Shown: one piece after another, positions 1 to 12,186 of the stretch
Numbering within the stretch: the first letter of the stretch is position 1
Layout of the letters: each line of letters starts with the position of its first letter
Position numbers and translations under genes: made by a program
Assembly (NCBI GenBank): GCA_034620365.1
Contig: JAQGEQ010000084.1
Location: 310,001-374,000 of the forward strand
Direction of reading: 5' to 3'
DNA: 64,000 nucleotides
Origin: Pegea sp. RAD2-039
Lineage: Eukaryota; Chordata; Thaliacea; Salpida; Salpidae
Notes under the pieces: generated by a model
Seen by the model: the letters and a program-made list of their open reading frames with translations, nothing else
The model's database searches: none
Told to the model about the DNA's origin: nothing

Positions 1-236
1 TGAACATCAGTAGTCAGTTCTTTGTTACCAATATATTCACTGAGAGTATATAAATGGTTTCTACTTTTCACTTTAGTGGACAGGTTATAGAGCAAGAGTC
101 CTATATTTTTATCCACTTTATTGAAAGAAGATGCAATTTTTATTGCATCTTCAAATGCATTTGATAAACTTCTATTCTTTAATGTTTCTTGAACTTTTTG
201 TTCACTTAAACCAGCCTGAAGAAACAATTGTTCCAT
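1..236 (-). CDS. QARS1: Glutaminyl-tRNA synthetase, first coding exon (partial)
   Basis: This is the 5' end of a cytosolic glutaminyl-tRNA synthetase, which charges tRNA-Gln. The exon starts at the ATG whose complement is at 234-236 and runs off the left edge, giving 78 codons plus two bases. The protein starts MEQLFLQAGLSEQKVQETLK and continues with a leucine- and serine-rich helical stretch and a GLLLYNLSTKVKSR segment. This matches the eukaryote-specific N-terminal appended domain of GlnRS (human: LSEQKARETLKN and GILLYGLASRLRD, from memory). The catalytic class I core is outside the window. The call rests on about 75 residues of good colinear similarity; the only real alternative is a related appended domain elsewhere. 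Confidence 0.88.
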   Translation of the reverse strand, partial: MEQLFLQAGLSEQKVQETLKNRSLSNAFEDAIKIASSFNKVDKNIGLLLYNLSTKVKSRNHLYTLSEYIGNKELTTDV

Positions 237-2320
237 TTTGGGGAAGCCACAAGAAGTCAATTACCTAAAGAATATAATAAATATTATGTGCTTCAGGGTA
301 AAAATAATATAAAAACAGTAGAAACAATATTTACTAAAATACAATTTAATTCATTAGTTAAATGCATGTATATAAAAATAAATATTGAACATAAATTTCA
401 AAATATAAAATTATATTCTAATAAAATAAATATTTAACTTTAAACAATCTATCATAAAAAGTTAAAAAAATTTAGTATAATTATAAAGAAAAATATATTT
501 CCTTTTTTTATGTAAATTTCAATTTGTTTTATTAGAAATAAAAACCTAACTTTACAAAATAAATTAATTTTATTCTACTAAAACTTAACAATTAGAATCA
601 TCTATTTTACAGAATAATCTATGAATAAATTATACAAATTGTTGTTTAATTAGTTTAAAATAAAAAAATAAATATTAGTTTTACATTAGGCATTCAAATT
701 TTAGTTTCTCTAACCTTGAAATAATAATATCAAGATACAACTTAAAAGAAAATAAGCCACTAAAATTGTATAAATTAAGTTATTATATTAAAAAGTTTAT
801 AATATTTTTATAGGCAATTATAAAATAAAGATTAAAATAATGAAAAAACTTTTTACTATAACCTAGTAAATTAGTACATTATTAGTAGATATCAATTGAT
901 ATTGAATTGGTATATATTTAAAGTAATAAAATTATAAAAATGTTCTAACAAAAATTACTTAGTCTTTAAGGTTTCAAATTTTATAAACTTAAATTGATCA
1001 ACTTAAAGTAACTAAAACAATATTTTACAGACTTAAAATTTGAATGAATAATAATATTAAATTAAATCAATATCGTTTACAACGTGAAAGCAGGAAATAT
1101 CTAAGCCAGAAATACATCGACTAAACGATAAGAACATATACTAGAAAATGCTAACAGAATTATTTTAATAAAAGTGGCTGAAACGTCAAATTATTTCTTT
1201 TATTAAAAAAGATCTTCTGATTTGTGTTTTATTTAATCCTTTTTAGAAATGTTGTTTTAAAAATAATTTGTTGAAAAATAATTCTTTTAAACATTATTTT
1301 TTAAAACGTACCTAGTTGTAGTGGCAAATAGGAAATTTTTTGTTCTTCATTTTGAGTTCTCTTATAAATTGTTAATAAATTAAAATTACAACTGGATTAA
1401 CTGCGAAATATTTTCGTTATCATCAAAAATATGAAACTGTAAAAGTATTTTGATTTGTTTAAAATTACTGTGTACTTCTTATTAAATATTGATTAAATGC
1501 ATCATTTTGTCTATATTAAAATTAAAGGAAAAATTTAAATCAACCAATAGATTTTGTTGTAAACCTAAAATCTTACACCTAATAGTTTAATGTGCATATG
1601 AGACGTGTACATGCACATATAGAAGCCCCTATCCGCCAAAGTACTTTATAAATCGCAACAATATTTATTTTGCCAAATTTAAGAATTTAGTCTCCTTTCG
1701 CTAAAAGAGCTTTATAGAATAAAATTTATGAAAATTATTGGTTTTTACTTCTGCATTAATTAAATCAGCTAACATTATGGCATTATCAAAACGTATAGGT
1801 TGCTAAAAAAGTTAGTAAACAAATTGATTATAAAGTAGTTTTAATGTCTAATTATCAGAAATAGAATCTAAAAACTCAACCATCTCTTTAATAAAATTAA
1901 TAATACCGACAAGTAGTCTGCAACAAACTAATAAACACTTATTATTATTTATATCTAGTTATACAGCGTGTTAGGTATTTTATTGTTACGTCAAGTAATG
2001 AAAATAAATTTTGATTTACAATTAAAATAATATTAATGAAAACCTTATTTATTTACGATTTCATCAAAATATTTTATTTACATTTTACAGTCGTGCGAAA
2101 TGAACATTAAATTATTGTTAAAATTGTTATGAAAAATGGCAAAATAACATTTTATGTTTTTAGTATGTTGATTAGGATTAGTATTTTGTAATAAATGTAA
2201 ATAATTAGTTCCTAATCATTCTTTTAATGTTCAGTTTAACTTTTATATATCATAAAATAATTTGTAGTTATAACTAGCTGGATAGTTAAACTTATCTTTC
2301 GATTTCAATTGCTCTAAAAG
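237..2320. other. Non-coding A+T-rich gap between divergent QARS1 and WDR45B
   Basis: This gap separates two genes transcribed away from each other. It is very A+T-rich and I see no sustained coding pattern, tRNA or recognisable repeat. The sequence just before the WDR45B ATG (pyrimidine run, then ag at 2319-2320) looks like a splice acceptor. Confidence 0.6.
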
Positions 2321-5300
2321 ATGACTGACTTGATATCTTGTAAATTTAATCAAGATCATGGTAAGATACTTTCTCTTATTTTTAGAAGTGAATTTATTTT
2401 ATTAAAATGGTTGTAATATGATTTAAAACTATTTTTATTTTATATATTTTAAGCTCATCCATTTTTGTGTTTAATTTTATTCTTTTGTTGATAGCTTTGT
2501 AAATAATACTTCATAATTATTTCTAACTTAATAGATATTATTTATGAGAATGTGTTAGTGGGAGGTGCTTTCTTCAGGCACCCTCCTTTGCATTTATTGA
2601 AATAAATAAATAACATCATTTCAGTATAATTAATTTTTATTGTTTTTTTTTAACAATGGATTAATTACATTCAATCAAAACCAAATCGTTAATTTAAACA
2701 TTCTTTAAACAAATATATTTCACAATAAATCACTTTCTTTAATTTATCATTCTGAAAACATCCTAATGTCAGTGAAATATTTTTATGATATTTTCTTATA
2801 TATATTTTGTTCATCACTCAGAGCATATCCCACTTGTCTCCTGAAGCAGGTCCTTATTAATTGTAGCTGATGTTGAGGAAGATTAGTTTAGATCTGTTTT
2901 GAAGATATATTTTTTAAATTGCTTATTATGACGGCTGAAACAGACCCTTATTATTATTTTCTTATAACTAATTAAATCATTTTCTTGAATAATTTATATG
3001 CCCATTTTTTGAAAGTATTTATTTTTTTGAGAATTTCATTTATCTGCAGTCATATTACAAATACTTCTTACCTATATTTATTTACTTCTACTGTGTTGTA
3101 AGCTTTAAAAGCTGTATGGTTTCTTATCTACATACTTAATTAAAAAAAGTTTATTTTTTATTTTTAGGGTGCTTTGCTTGTGGTATGCAAAATGGATTTC
3201 GGGTTTATAATTCACACCCATTAAAAGAAAAAGAAAGACAAGGTTAGTTAAAGAACAACAAAGTTTTATATTTCTAGTCTAGTGTCTTAAAGACTCTTCT
3301 TTTTTCTATTAGAGTTTCAAGTCTTTGTCGAGGCTTTAGAACACTTGTTAGGCATTCTAAAATCTACCTTAGATTTTCTTTCTATTTAGACTTTCCAATT
3401 ATCCTAGCTTTGTTCAACCTCCACTTTTTCTATCTATCCGGAGAGCTCATCATCTCCATATTAGAAGCGATAGTCTTCATATTTGAGAAAGATCAACAAG
3501 AGGGAGACTTAATAGGATTACCCTGCTGCTTAAATAAACACAAGTTGCTTGCTTATATCCTACATTTGTGTCTTTTAGCAGACACAGAATCTTTCTTCGC
3601 AATATTTTGTAAGCTTAGAAAACTTGAGTATCAGGTCTCAGCCTCGTATTCTTGCTGGTCAAAGCCCTGTGAAGCCCGATATAGTGTCTTTCAAAGGAAG
3701 ATAAGATAATGGTTATTGAACTAACAATAGTAGCAGTAAATAGAGACTTAGAATTACCAGTCTGACAAATAAAAGAGTATAACACCCCAGAAGTAGCTAG
3801 ATGGACAAAGAAAACATATTGAGATTGGAAACAAGAATATTATGGCTTATATGCCGTATACTGGAGAGATGCCTGGTTTCCAAGAAGCGCTGACAAAAGA
3901 GGTTGTAAAAGCTGGAATGCTTTAGCTTCAAAACCGCTAAGCTAAAATGGATTATTAGCTGCATCTGTCGGCGTTTCTGAAAAAAAATACTTGTAACAAT
4001 CCATGAAGTCAACCTCTCTGTAGATCAACGTTTAGATTATACAAGGTGGACCGGTATCCTGCGGGAAACCATCACCAAAATAGGTGGCAAAGAACGAAAT
4101 CTTTACTATGAGGCTTCTTTTCAGGATATTCTGAGACCTCTGATCTTTATCATATATATGATCGCTTCTTTAAGTCTTTAATTTCATAATAAGTTAAAAA
4201 AGTTTAAATGTTCATCGACTCTCTCATGAGCCTATGTACTTAGCTTGCTTGCTTGCTTAGTAAATATTTTCATTTTCAGATTTTGGAAACGGAATATCGA
4301 ATGTAGAAATGCTTTTCAGGTGTAATTATGTTGCTTTGATTGGTGGAGGAGATAAGCCACAGTTTTCACGTAATAAAGGTGCCTCATGTATTTCTTAATT
4401 CCACAAATACTTTCTTTTAACTTTCGTTCAAACATTCAAATGTTTTCAGCGCTTTTTTGGTAACCCTATTTTTAAACAAAACTCAACCCACAAAATAAGA
4501 TTAAGTAGATGCTTTACACAATCAGAAAATACTTTATCAACTCATTGACATGGATGTTGTTAGTTTAATCGGATTACAAAGATTGTCGGATTATCCATCT
4601 GATGATCACTTTAATTCTGTTATCATGATTTGATTTCAGTCATGGTTTGGGACGATCTGGAAAAGAAGGTAGTGATCGAACTGACGTTTTCATCTGATGT
4701 GAGATGCGTCAGACTTCGTCGCGATCGTATAGTAGTAGTTCTCAACTTAATCATAAAAGTCTTCACTTTCACACAATCACCTCAACAAGTACACGTGTTC
4801 GAAACCTCATCTAATATCGAAGGTTTGAAGCAACAACTTGCTTGTATGCAAATGATGCAAGTGAAAACTGACAGGTTTATGTGAGCTTTGTCCGAGCAGC
4901 ACCAATTCTGTTCTTGTCTTCCCTGGAAAAGGAGTTGGATATATTGAGGTTGGAGTTTTATTTCTAATGTCTCTATTTTCCAACTCTTTCTAAATAAATT
5001 CTTTGGTCCTAGGCAGTTAGTCTGGAAAGTACTGACCAGGCCCCGTTATCTATACATGCCCACGATGGACCTATTTCCTGTCTAGCTTTAAACTCAAAAG
5101 GAACTCAAATAGCTACTGCATCTGACAAGGTTGAAACATTTCTGTAAATTGAAACTTATAAAAAGATTTTGCAAAATGCTGACTAATAGTTTTATTTTTT
5201 AGTAAATGTATTTTGATTATAATTTATTTATATTTTTAATCAATTTTTTACTGTCTCTGTTTTACAATACAAATTTCTGATTGAAACATGAAATTTATAA

Positions 5301-5993
5301 ACTAAACAAGAAACAAACATTTTTCTTCATGTTTCTTTCAGGGCACATTAATAAGAATATTTGATACTGCGACAGGGAACCAACTTAATGAGCTCCGGAG
5401 AGGTTCTAACAACGCTCGTATCTACTGGTAAAATAAAACAATTTTATTCTCAACTTTTGAAAGATTTAAATTGAAATAAACTTTAAATTTTTTCAGCATC
5501 AATTTCAATAGTGATTCGACGATGCTCTGTGCCTCCAGTGATCATGGGACGGTCCATATCTTCTCGTTAGACCAAGCAATATCTTCTAATGGATCTAATG
5601 CTAGGTATCTTCTATTTTAACAATTCTCTCTTTTCAGTTGTGTTCAATTATTGATAGAAAAAAACTTTTACTGAAATTTTTGATTCAATTTTCTAAGCAA
5701 AGCTTTTTAATAGGTTTATCCCCAAGTATTTTACAAGTAAGGTGAGTTTCTGTAGACTCTCTTTACCGAGTTCATCAAAGTCCATCTGTGCTTTCACGTC
5801 GGATAGTTCTTCAGTGATTGGTTTGTACAATTCATAAATTTCTATTTAATTTTGCATCTTAATTAGAAATCTTTAATATTTTTTTGTAGCTATTTGTAAC
5901 GATGGAACCTATTATCGTTTCACTTTTAATCTGCAAGGACATTCAACTCGCGAATACTTTGCTCATTTTCTTGACATGACTGATAATCTTTAA
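2321..5993 (+). CDS. WDR45B: WIPI3-type PROPPIN, WD-repeat phosphoinositide-binding autophagy protein
   Basis: The product is a seven-bladed beta-propeller that binds PI3P/PI(3,5)P2 on autophagic and endosomal membranes. Coding exons: 2321-2360, 3168-3242, 4280-4378, 4640-4822, 4875-4948, 5013-5129, 5342-5427, 5497-5604, 5714-5820, 5890-5993, all in phase, giving 330 aa (human WDR45B 344). Diagnostic stretches are [80 protein letters not shown] and the C-terminal HFLDMTDNL. The lipid-binding L/FRRG motif is present as ELRRG in exon 7. Intron 1 holds a LINE tail and intron 2 a decayed repeat. WDR45 (WIPI4) is the closest alternative; sequence detail favours WDR45B. The N-terminus before FNQDHG is shorter than in human. 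Confidence 0.95.
2569..2615 (+). mobile_element. 3' tail of a LINE copy in WDR45B intron 1
   Basis: The stretch ttcaggcaccctcctttg followed by catttattgaaataaataaa matches, with about four differences over some 42 bases, the end of the reverse-transcriptase-bearing LINE at 25769-25811. Both end in an AAAT-type tail. This looks like a dead, heavily 5'-truncated insertion of the same family. The left limit is unclear because similarity fades upstream. Confidence 0.75.
3700..3935 (+). repeat. Dispersed repeat family A, copy 1 (WDR45B intron 2)
   Basis: This block shares several colinear stretches with 10000-10215, for example aacaatagtagcagtaa, agtataaca followed by agaa and tagctag/tatctag, actggagagatgcctgg, and ctgacaaaa. 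It is less A+T-rich than the flanking intron, and the richer composition extends over about 3280-4150. An open frame at 3410-3709 has no recognisable domain and is probably chance or a remnant. It is likely a decayed mobile element of unknown class. Confidence 0.65.
4243..4258. repeat. (GCTT)4 microsatellite
   Basis: Four perfect GCTT units lie in WDR45B intron 2, shortly before the exon 3 acceptor at 4278-4279. Confidence 0.8.
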
Positions 5994-7227
5994 CAAAATC
6001 CAGAAGAGAATTCCTTTTTAAGTTGTTGTGCAATTGCTTGGTTTAAGTCGCGAAATTATGTATCAATTTTCTTTTCGTACTTCAATCACTTTATTCGTTC
6101 ACTTGATTTCTTCTGTAGTACAAACTGATTTCATTTTTGTTTCGATTTTGAAACTTTTGTTATAAACATCGATTCACTGCAAAATGAGATTTTTTGTCAT
6201 CTTGAAGTTTTGAGATGTAGAAATTACTTTTAGCGATCTTCCCAAAGTTGCTCTTTCAGCTTGTGAGGTTTATTTTTCAAGGTGCTCATTTGTAATTTTT
6301 ATATACTTTAAAAGATTTCCTGGAAAATCAAGATAAAACTTAAAGAGTTTTTTTAAGTTTTTTGGAAGACTTTCTATAAAATCGAACAAAATTCTTTTAA
6401 TTATCATTTAAATAATTCTCATATTTCTTAAAAATCAATTTTTATGTAAATTTTCTAAATATCCTCAAAAAAAGCTTCAATCTTATTTAACATCAAGCAA
6501 ATCTTTTGAAACTTGTTATTGATAAAAAGCCAGCAACAAATTTTAGTTTTGAAAATATTTTTTACTAAAATTTTTTATAAATAAATATTCTAGTCTATAA
6601 CTGAAGTGAAGAAAGTCTACTTTCGAAGCTGTTGTTCCATGAATAGAATAATTTAAAACTGAGAAACAAACTACATAACTTTTTAGGCTTTGACAACCTG
6701 ATGATGTGGTATATTTGAACTGAATAACAGATTATTTGACCGCATACGTAAATATCAGACAGGCATACGTGCGCTCAACTTTTTCTTTGCAGTCTATAAT
6801 TGGGTTGAACTGTTTAATTACTACCAGCAACCTGATTTCAACATTTTGTAAACTACCTGATGAAAGATGCCGCCGTAATTTGCAAAGATGTTTTATTCAT
6901 TAAAATCGAAGATACCAGCGATATGCAAATAACATTTTTTAGCTGTTATCGTTTGGAAGCACACAAAAATTTTCGTTTACAAATTGCTGAGTTTATCAAT
7001 TGAGTTCACGCAATCGGCTAAACTAGTTTTTTGTCAAAAAGTTTGAATCAGAACGAAATCAGATCTGATTTCAGTTTGAGGCAATCTAAAATGATGAAAT
7101 TTATTGAGTGGCAGAAATTATCTATCATTTTATCAATTATTATTTATGTACAACAAATTTGCGATCTAAAAAATACACTAAAGCAAAAAAAAGGGAACTG
7201 AACAAAAATAAAATTAAACTATCTTCA
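5994..7227. other. Convergent intergenic gap between WDR45B and ENSA
   Basis: This is A+T-rich sequence between two 3' ends. I see no gene or repeat that I can support, apart from the candidate ENSA polyadenylation signal at its right end. Confidence 0.6.
7100..7105 (-). terminator. Candidate polyadenylation signal of ENSA
   Basis: AATAAA reads on the minus strand about 125 bases after the ENSA stop. In this A+T-rich sequence such hexamers are common by chance, so only position supports it. Confidence 0.35.
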
Positions 7228-7993
7228 TCAACCATGGTTTTTAGGGATCACCAAATTACTCTGAGAGCTCTTTCTCATCCTTGGAAGCTCCTCTGGTGTT
7301 GGCATATGATCTCCAGTTACTTCTCCTTCGATTTGTGGAGGTTTTTGATCGCCAACAGCAGCAAGTTTCGCTCTAGCCATATTATAGTCGCCAGAATCAA
7401 AGTATTTGTTCTGTTTAAGTAATTATCAATAAATTACAGAAGTGTTCTAAATAACAAATCTTTTTCTTTTATCCACAAAATCTAGATGATTAGAATTACA
7501 TTCAAGTTAGTTTTTACAACATTTTTCACCCAAATAACTGAAAGAGATTTACAAATAATTTTATTTAAAGAAATTTTGACATCTGAAATTCAAAATTGAA
7601 AAAGATTGTGAGAAACTGAAATACTTACACCACCCCTCTGAATCAGACGATTATGCAGCAGACGTGAACCACCTTTCATAGGTAAATTACCATACTTCTT
7701 CTTCAAAAGATTTTCTTGTTCTTTTTCGACCTGTAACATCAAAATCTATCTTGAAGCAATCAAATAAAATAATAATTTCATACAACAGATTATTAGCATA
7801 AAATACAACATTAAGTGAACAATTCAATAAATAAGTGAGCATACATGTCTGCCTTTGAATGATATTTACATATGTAGTGGAAAAATCTTCTGTTATATAG
7901 TTTAGATATGACACTAAAACTTACAGTTTTTGTGTTTTCTTCCAATTTTGAGTTATTGACATTATCTTCCTTCTTCAATGCAACATCTGCCAT
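7228..7993 (-). CDS. ENSA: Alpha-endosulfine / ARPP19-family PP2A-B55 inhibitor
   Basis: Endosulfine proteins, once phosphorylated by Greatwall/MASTL kinase, inhibit PP2A-B55 and so permit mitotic entry. Three exons read on the minus strand: 7925-7993, 7629-7730 and 7228-7410, all phase 0, giving 117 aa ending in PKNHG. The family core is clear in exon 3: KYFDSGDYNMARAK carries the Greatwall-site serine inside FDSGDY, followed by VTGDHMPTPEELP and a basic RKSS near the C-terminus, which matches the PKA-site context of vertebrate ENSA. Exon 2 provides KKKYGNLPMKGGSRLLHNRL, equivalent to the KYP/KLP-GG-FL-KRLQKG helix. The exon 2 donor (gtaagt after GGT GGT) adds about two residues before KYFDSG relative to human. 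ENSA and ARPP19 are vertebrate duplicates, so the symbol stands for the family. Confidence 0.94.
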
Positions 7994-10900
7994 TTTAAAG
8001 TTTTAAAACCAAGCAAAATAAAATTTCCAATTATAACAAAAAAAATTATTTGTTTTCCAAATACTACAAAAACTACCATAATAAAAAACAAGATAAATAA
8101 ATTGAAAGTTTATAGGAAGCAAATTAAAATCTAAAGAGATATTAGTTTTGAATTTTAAATCTGATTAAAAAATGTTTATAAAATTTGCATATTTTACTTT
8201 TATAAATCAGTTTTATAATCAATACTTTATATAAAACATTTATCGGAGTTAGATAATAAGGAAAAAACTAATTAAAAATTTACTAAACTATTCATCAAAT
8301 AAAACTTAAATTTGTTATTTTTACATCAGATAAAAATTAAAAACATATTGATTCAATAATAGAGAGAAAGTATTAAAAAGTAAAAAACTTTCAGCAAATA
8401 AAAGTGTTGTTGATAAAAACGTTCAAAAAGTGAAATTTTTATAACATTAAAAGCTAAATTTATAGTAATGAATCAAAAAGTAATTTATAAAACTATATGC
8501 CTTCCATTAGTTAAACTATATAAAAGAATTCAAAAGTTTTAAACAAATTATTTAAATTTTATGTTCTATAAATAAATATTACAAAATTTATTATAAATAA
8601 TTATTATAAATAAGATATCTTATAGATCAAATTATACTACATAAAGTTCAGAAATAGATACTGAAATTTAGTTTCAAAAACTAATTGTCTAATAAAAGAA
8701 TTGAAGCAATTTTCTTTAAGCAAACTAGTATTTAAATATACTGCTACAATTAAGAAGATACAAATGTAAAAAATTTAAAATATTTAATTCAAAAATGAAA
8801 ATGTGATACAAAACTAAATATTTATTTATTGAACTTAATCATTTTGTATAAACGTCATAAATCTAAATATAAAATTATTCAATAAAACAATGATAGTATT
8901 ATTAAATCATCACTAATTTTTAAACTATTATAGTCTATGTATAAATGAATTTTTATTCAAGCAAACTATAAAACTGTTGTTCTTATTAAAGAAAAAATAC
9001 TATTTTTAAAGTGAATAATCAATAGAACATTTGAGACAAAATGAACATTTGATAAAAAATGTTTGAGGTCTTATTGAAATTTTATAATAAAACTCCAAAT
9101 ACCACAGAAATTGTTGTCAAAAAGAAATATTCAAAAATAATTTACAAAGTAATGCTAAAAAACATTAAGTTATTTTAAAGTAAAAACATTTATATTTAAT
9201 TTTTAAACCATATCAACTTTTTTAATATACTATGAAAATTTCAAAGCTGATAACCAAATACAACTTTTTAAACCTAACTCTAAGCAATGATTAATTTAAA
9301 AATAACATCTTATAGCAATTTTAAAGAAATTACATCTACAATAAATAATCAATCTAATTAACAGTTTTTTTAACAGCTTATTTTGGTAAGTAGAGAGAAG
9401 AAACTTATAAAATACAGCTGCAAGATATTAAGAGACAAGCGGCACTATTATTTGCTGAAAAAAGTTAAGCTTACAACAAATGTCTTCTACACATATTGCC
9501 CCAATACAAAGCAAAATAAAATGTTGGCAAGCTTGATTAATTGTTATGAACTGCTTAAAAATAAAACTATCAAAATACTACAAGATGTTGAAAGATCTGA
9601 AATCTTCTCAATTGTAAGTCACTGAACTGAAAACCGAGTCAAAAGAGCAGGTCGATTAATTTACAGCAAATAGAAATCAAAATAAAAAAAGTCGAACGAG
9701 AACACTGGAAAAATACGTCACTCTTTCCAGCTCTTATGATAATTCCATTTTTGTAAGTCACTCCAATAGGAGTGGATACTATAATATATGGGTCACTAAG
9801 CAGGTCTCATTCCGGTTATCCGGATGAAAGCCTGTTAAAGCATTCAATACTAGTAGCAAAAGCCTCTACACTACAGAAAGGTCTAAAAAGAAGAAGAATT
9901 TCTGACATGAAAGATAAAATATATCCCTGCAGCTAAATTAGAGCTCAAATCCTGCAAGTTTGTTAGTGGATACAAAACTATTGAGTATCAGTAAAGGTTA
10001 TGGTAGAAATAGTTATTGACCCAACAATAGTAGCAGTAAGTAAGAAGTTAGTACTAGTTTATCCGGAAAACTAAGAAGTATAACATCTTAGAAATATCTA
10101 GTTGAACATAGAAAGTAGAAAGGAGAAAGCTGAGCCTGAGGAGAACTGGAGAGATGCCTGGATAAGCATCAATAAGCTGGAAAACTCTGACAAAATAGGC
10201 ATACAAGCTGGATTCCTAGAATAGCATAGTTTCAAGATTCTGATTTAAGAATATGAATTTATTTGTGGATATCTAACAAAGAAAGGAAACCTCTGAAATC
10301 ATCTCTTTGCAGATCAACTATCAAAGAATGTCAACAAGAAGGGAAGAGATGAAAAACATAGAAAGAAAAGTAAGTACAATTATAATAAAAATAAAAACAA
10401 ATTTGTGCATCATTATATGCCTAAGTAAATATGAGCAAATTAAAAAAATATATATTAGAAGCTAATAACTGTAAAATCTTTAAACAATTTTTGTTTAAAC
10501 CTACTCTAAATTATTCACGTTTACAATTAATCAAAGCAAAAACTATAATTGGTTTAAAAGTAGTTTCGAATTGAATAATTTAATTATAGTTTATTATAAA
10601 CATTGTACAAAATTGATACCACAGATGATTTGAAACAGTTTAACCCGTTTAATATACCCATCTTAAAAAGTTAATATACTCTTCAACTACTTATCTTTTT
10701 TCCTAAGCTTCTATTACATTGTAATTTTCTGTCACATTTTTTTATTAAAACATCAAAATATTTTCTAAAAGTTCTGTTTTTGATCATAAAAGAACCATCA
10801 TTAATTTTGCTTGAGTCTAAAGTAAATCAAAAAGAAGAAAACCTTACCTATTTAATGTAATAAATTTTTAATAACATTATCTACATACATGGTCAAAGCA

Positions 10901-12186
10901 TATTTCTAAAGATTTAGTTAAGATTATTGTTATGAAATCAAACTCTTCACATTATATTTTGAAAACTTTGTTTAGACTTTGTTGTTAGTTTTGTTCTAAG
11001 TTAATAGATAAAATTTTGTAATTTTTTAACTTTTGATAGGATAGATTTTACCTGACATTATTTCTAAATTTAATATATTCCTTGGGTTTCTACATAAGCT
11101 TTTAAATTTGATTTTTTGACCATTTCTGTCTAAGGACTTTGCTAAAGGTTAATTGCTAGTTAATACAAGTTTAGACTACTAACAAATTATTTCTACTAAG
11201 TTTTACTATCTGAGATTAATTTTTTACTTATTAAACTATATCTTTTCAATTTCCTATAAAATTAGATACTCAAATATTAGTCATGGTTTTTAAAGATTAA
11301 TTTTCTATTATTCACAAACGAAATTAAATGTATTTCAATTTTTAATTTTACAGTATCGTTAAAAATCTTTTTTTTAGATAACGGAGTTTAAAAACTTTTA
11401 ATTTTGCTTCAAACAATATTTTTAAGAAACTTTTGATTTATTCTGAAAAAACTGTTGCAAGTTGAAATTTTTTCTTTTCAATAAGGTTCAAATTTGTGAT
11501 TGTTTTTTAACTTTCAATTTTTTTTTATTGTTTTTACATTCCAATGAAAATAGTATTTTCAGAATTTTATTTGTATTTTTATAAATTAATAGAAATGTTG
11601 AATTGTGCAATAAATATATTACTATAAACTATGAAATAAAACTAAAGTTACGAACAATTTTACAGCTGAAATCAATTTCTTCAAATCATTTTTTATCTTT
11701 TAAGTAAATAATTGACTAAGTTCTTTTTTTTTGCTTATATATAAAAGGTTTAATTTTTAATCTTGATAATTTTTCTTTTTTATATACAAAATATTTGTTG
11801 ATTAAATTGGTGAAAATATAAAAAAATAAAATTTTTAGTTAAAACTTTGTATTGGAAGTTGTTGTTCTTTATATTAAAAAGATTATTATTTTTATAAATG
11901 GAATTTATTTAACTTATTAGTTTAAATTATTTAAGTATACAATATATAAAATAAATTTTATATTTTAAATAATAATGAAGATTACTTTGTAAGCTTTTTG
12001 TTTCAACCAATTAAATAAAAGAATATTTTTATTGAAAATTTAACATTAGTATTTATTTTACAAAATATTTAACTATATCTTATCAATTTAAGTTTGTTTT
12101 ATTGATTTACTTACAAATAATACTCTTTATATATTTAATTCAGTTTTATTTTACTTAATTTTGATTTTAAAACAAATAAACTGAAT
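7994..12186. other. Long non-coding region between divergent ENSA and nicalin
   Basis: Most of this stretch is extremely A+T-rich and shows no coding pattern. A patch of more mixed composition, about 9640-10350, holds the second copy of dispersed repeat A. An open frame at 9383-9625 (80 codons, lysine-rich, no recognised domain) abuts that patch. It could be part of the decayed element; I do not call it a gene. Confidence 0.6.
10000..10215 (+). repeat. Dispersed repeat family A, copy 2
   Basis: This copy is colinear with 3700-3935: aacaatagtagcagtaagta, then agtataacat, then actggagagatgcctgga, then ctgacaaaataggc and acaagctgg. It has small indels and many substitutions, so both copies are old. 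Its mixed base composition stands out from the flanks. Confidence 0.65.

Noticed and set aside
3410-3709. 99-codon open frame in WDR45B intron 2
   Set aside because: It lies in repeat A territory, has no domain I recognise, no clear start context and no splice link to WDR45B. It is most likely a remnant or chance.
7108-7422. Plus-strand 104-codon frame
   Set aside because: It is the antisense shadow of ENSA exon 3, whose conserved FDSGDY and PTPEELP reading is on the minus strand.
9383-9625. 80-codon lysine-rich frame left of repeat A copy 2
   Set aside because: There is no ATG at its reported start (TTG), no known domain and it abuts decayed repeat sequence. The evidence is too weak for a gene.
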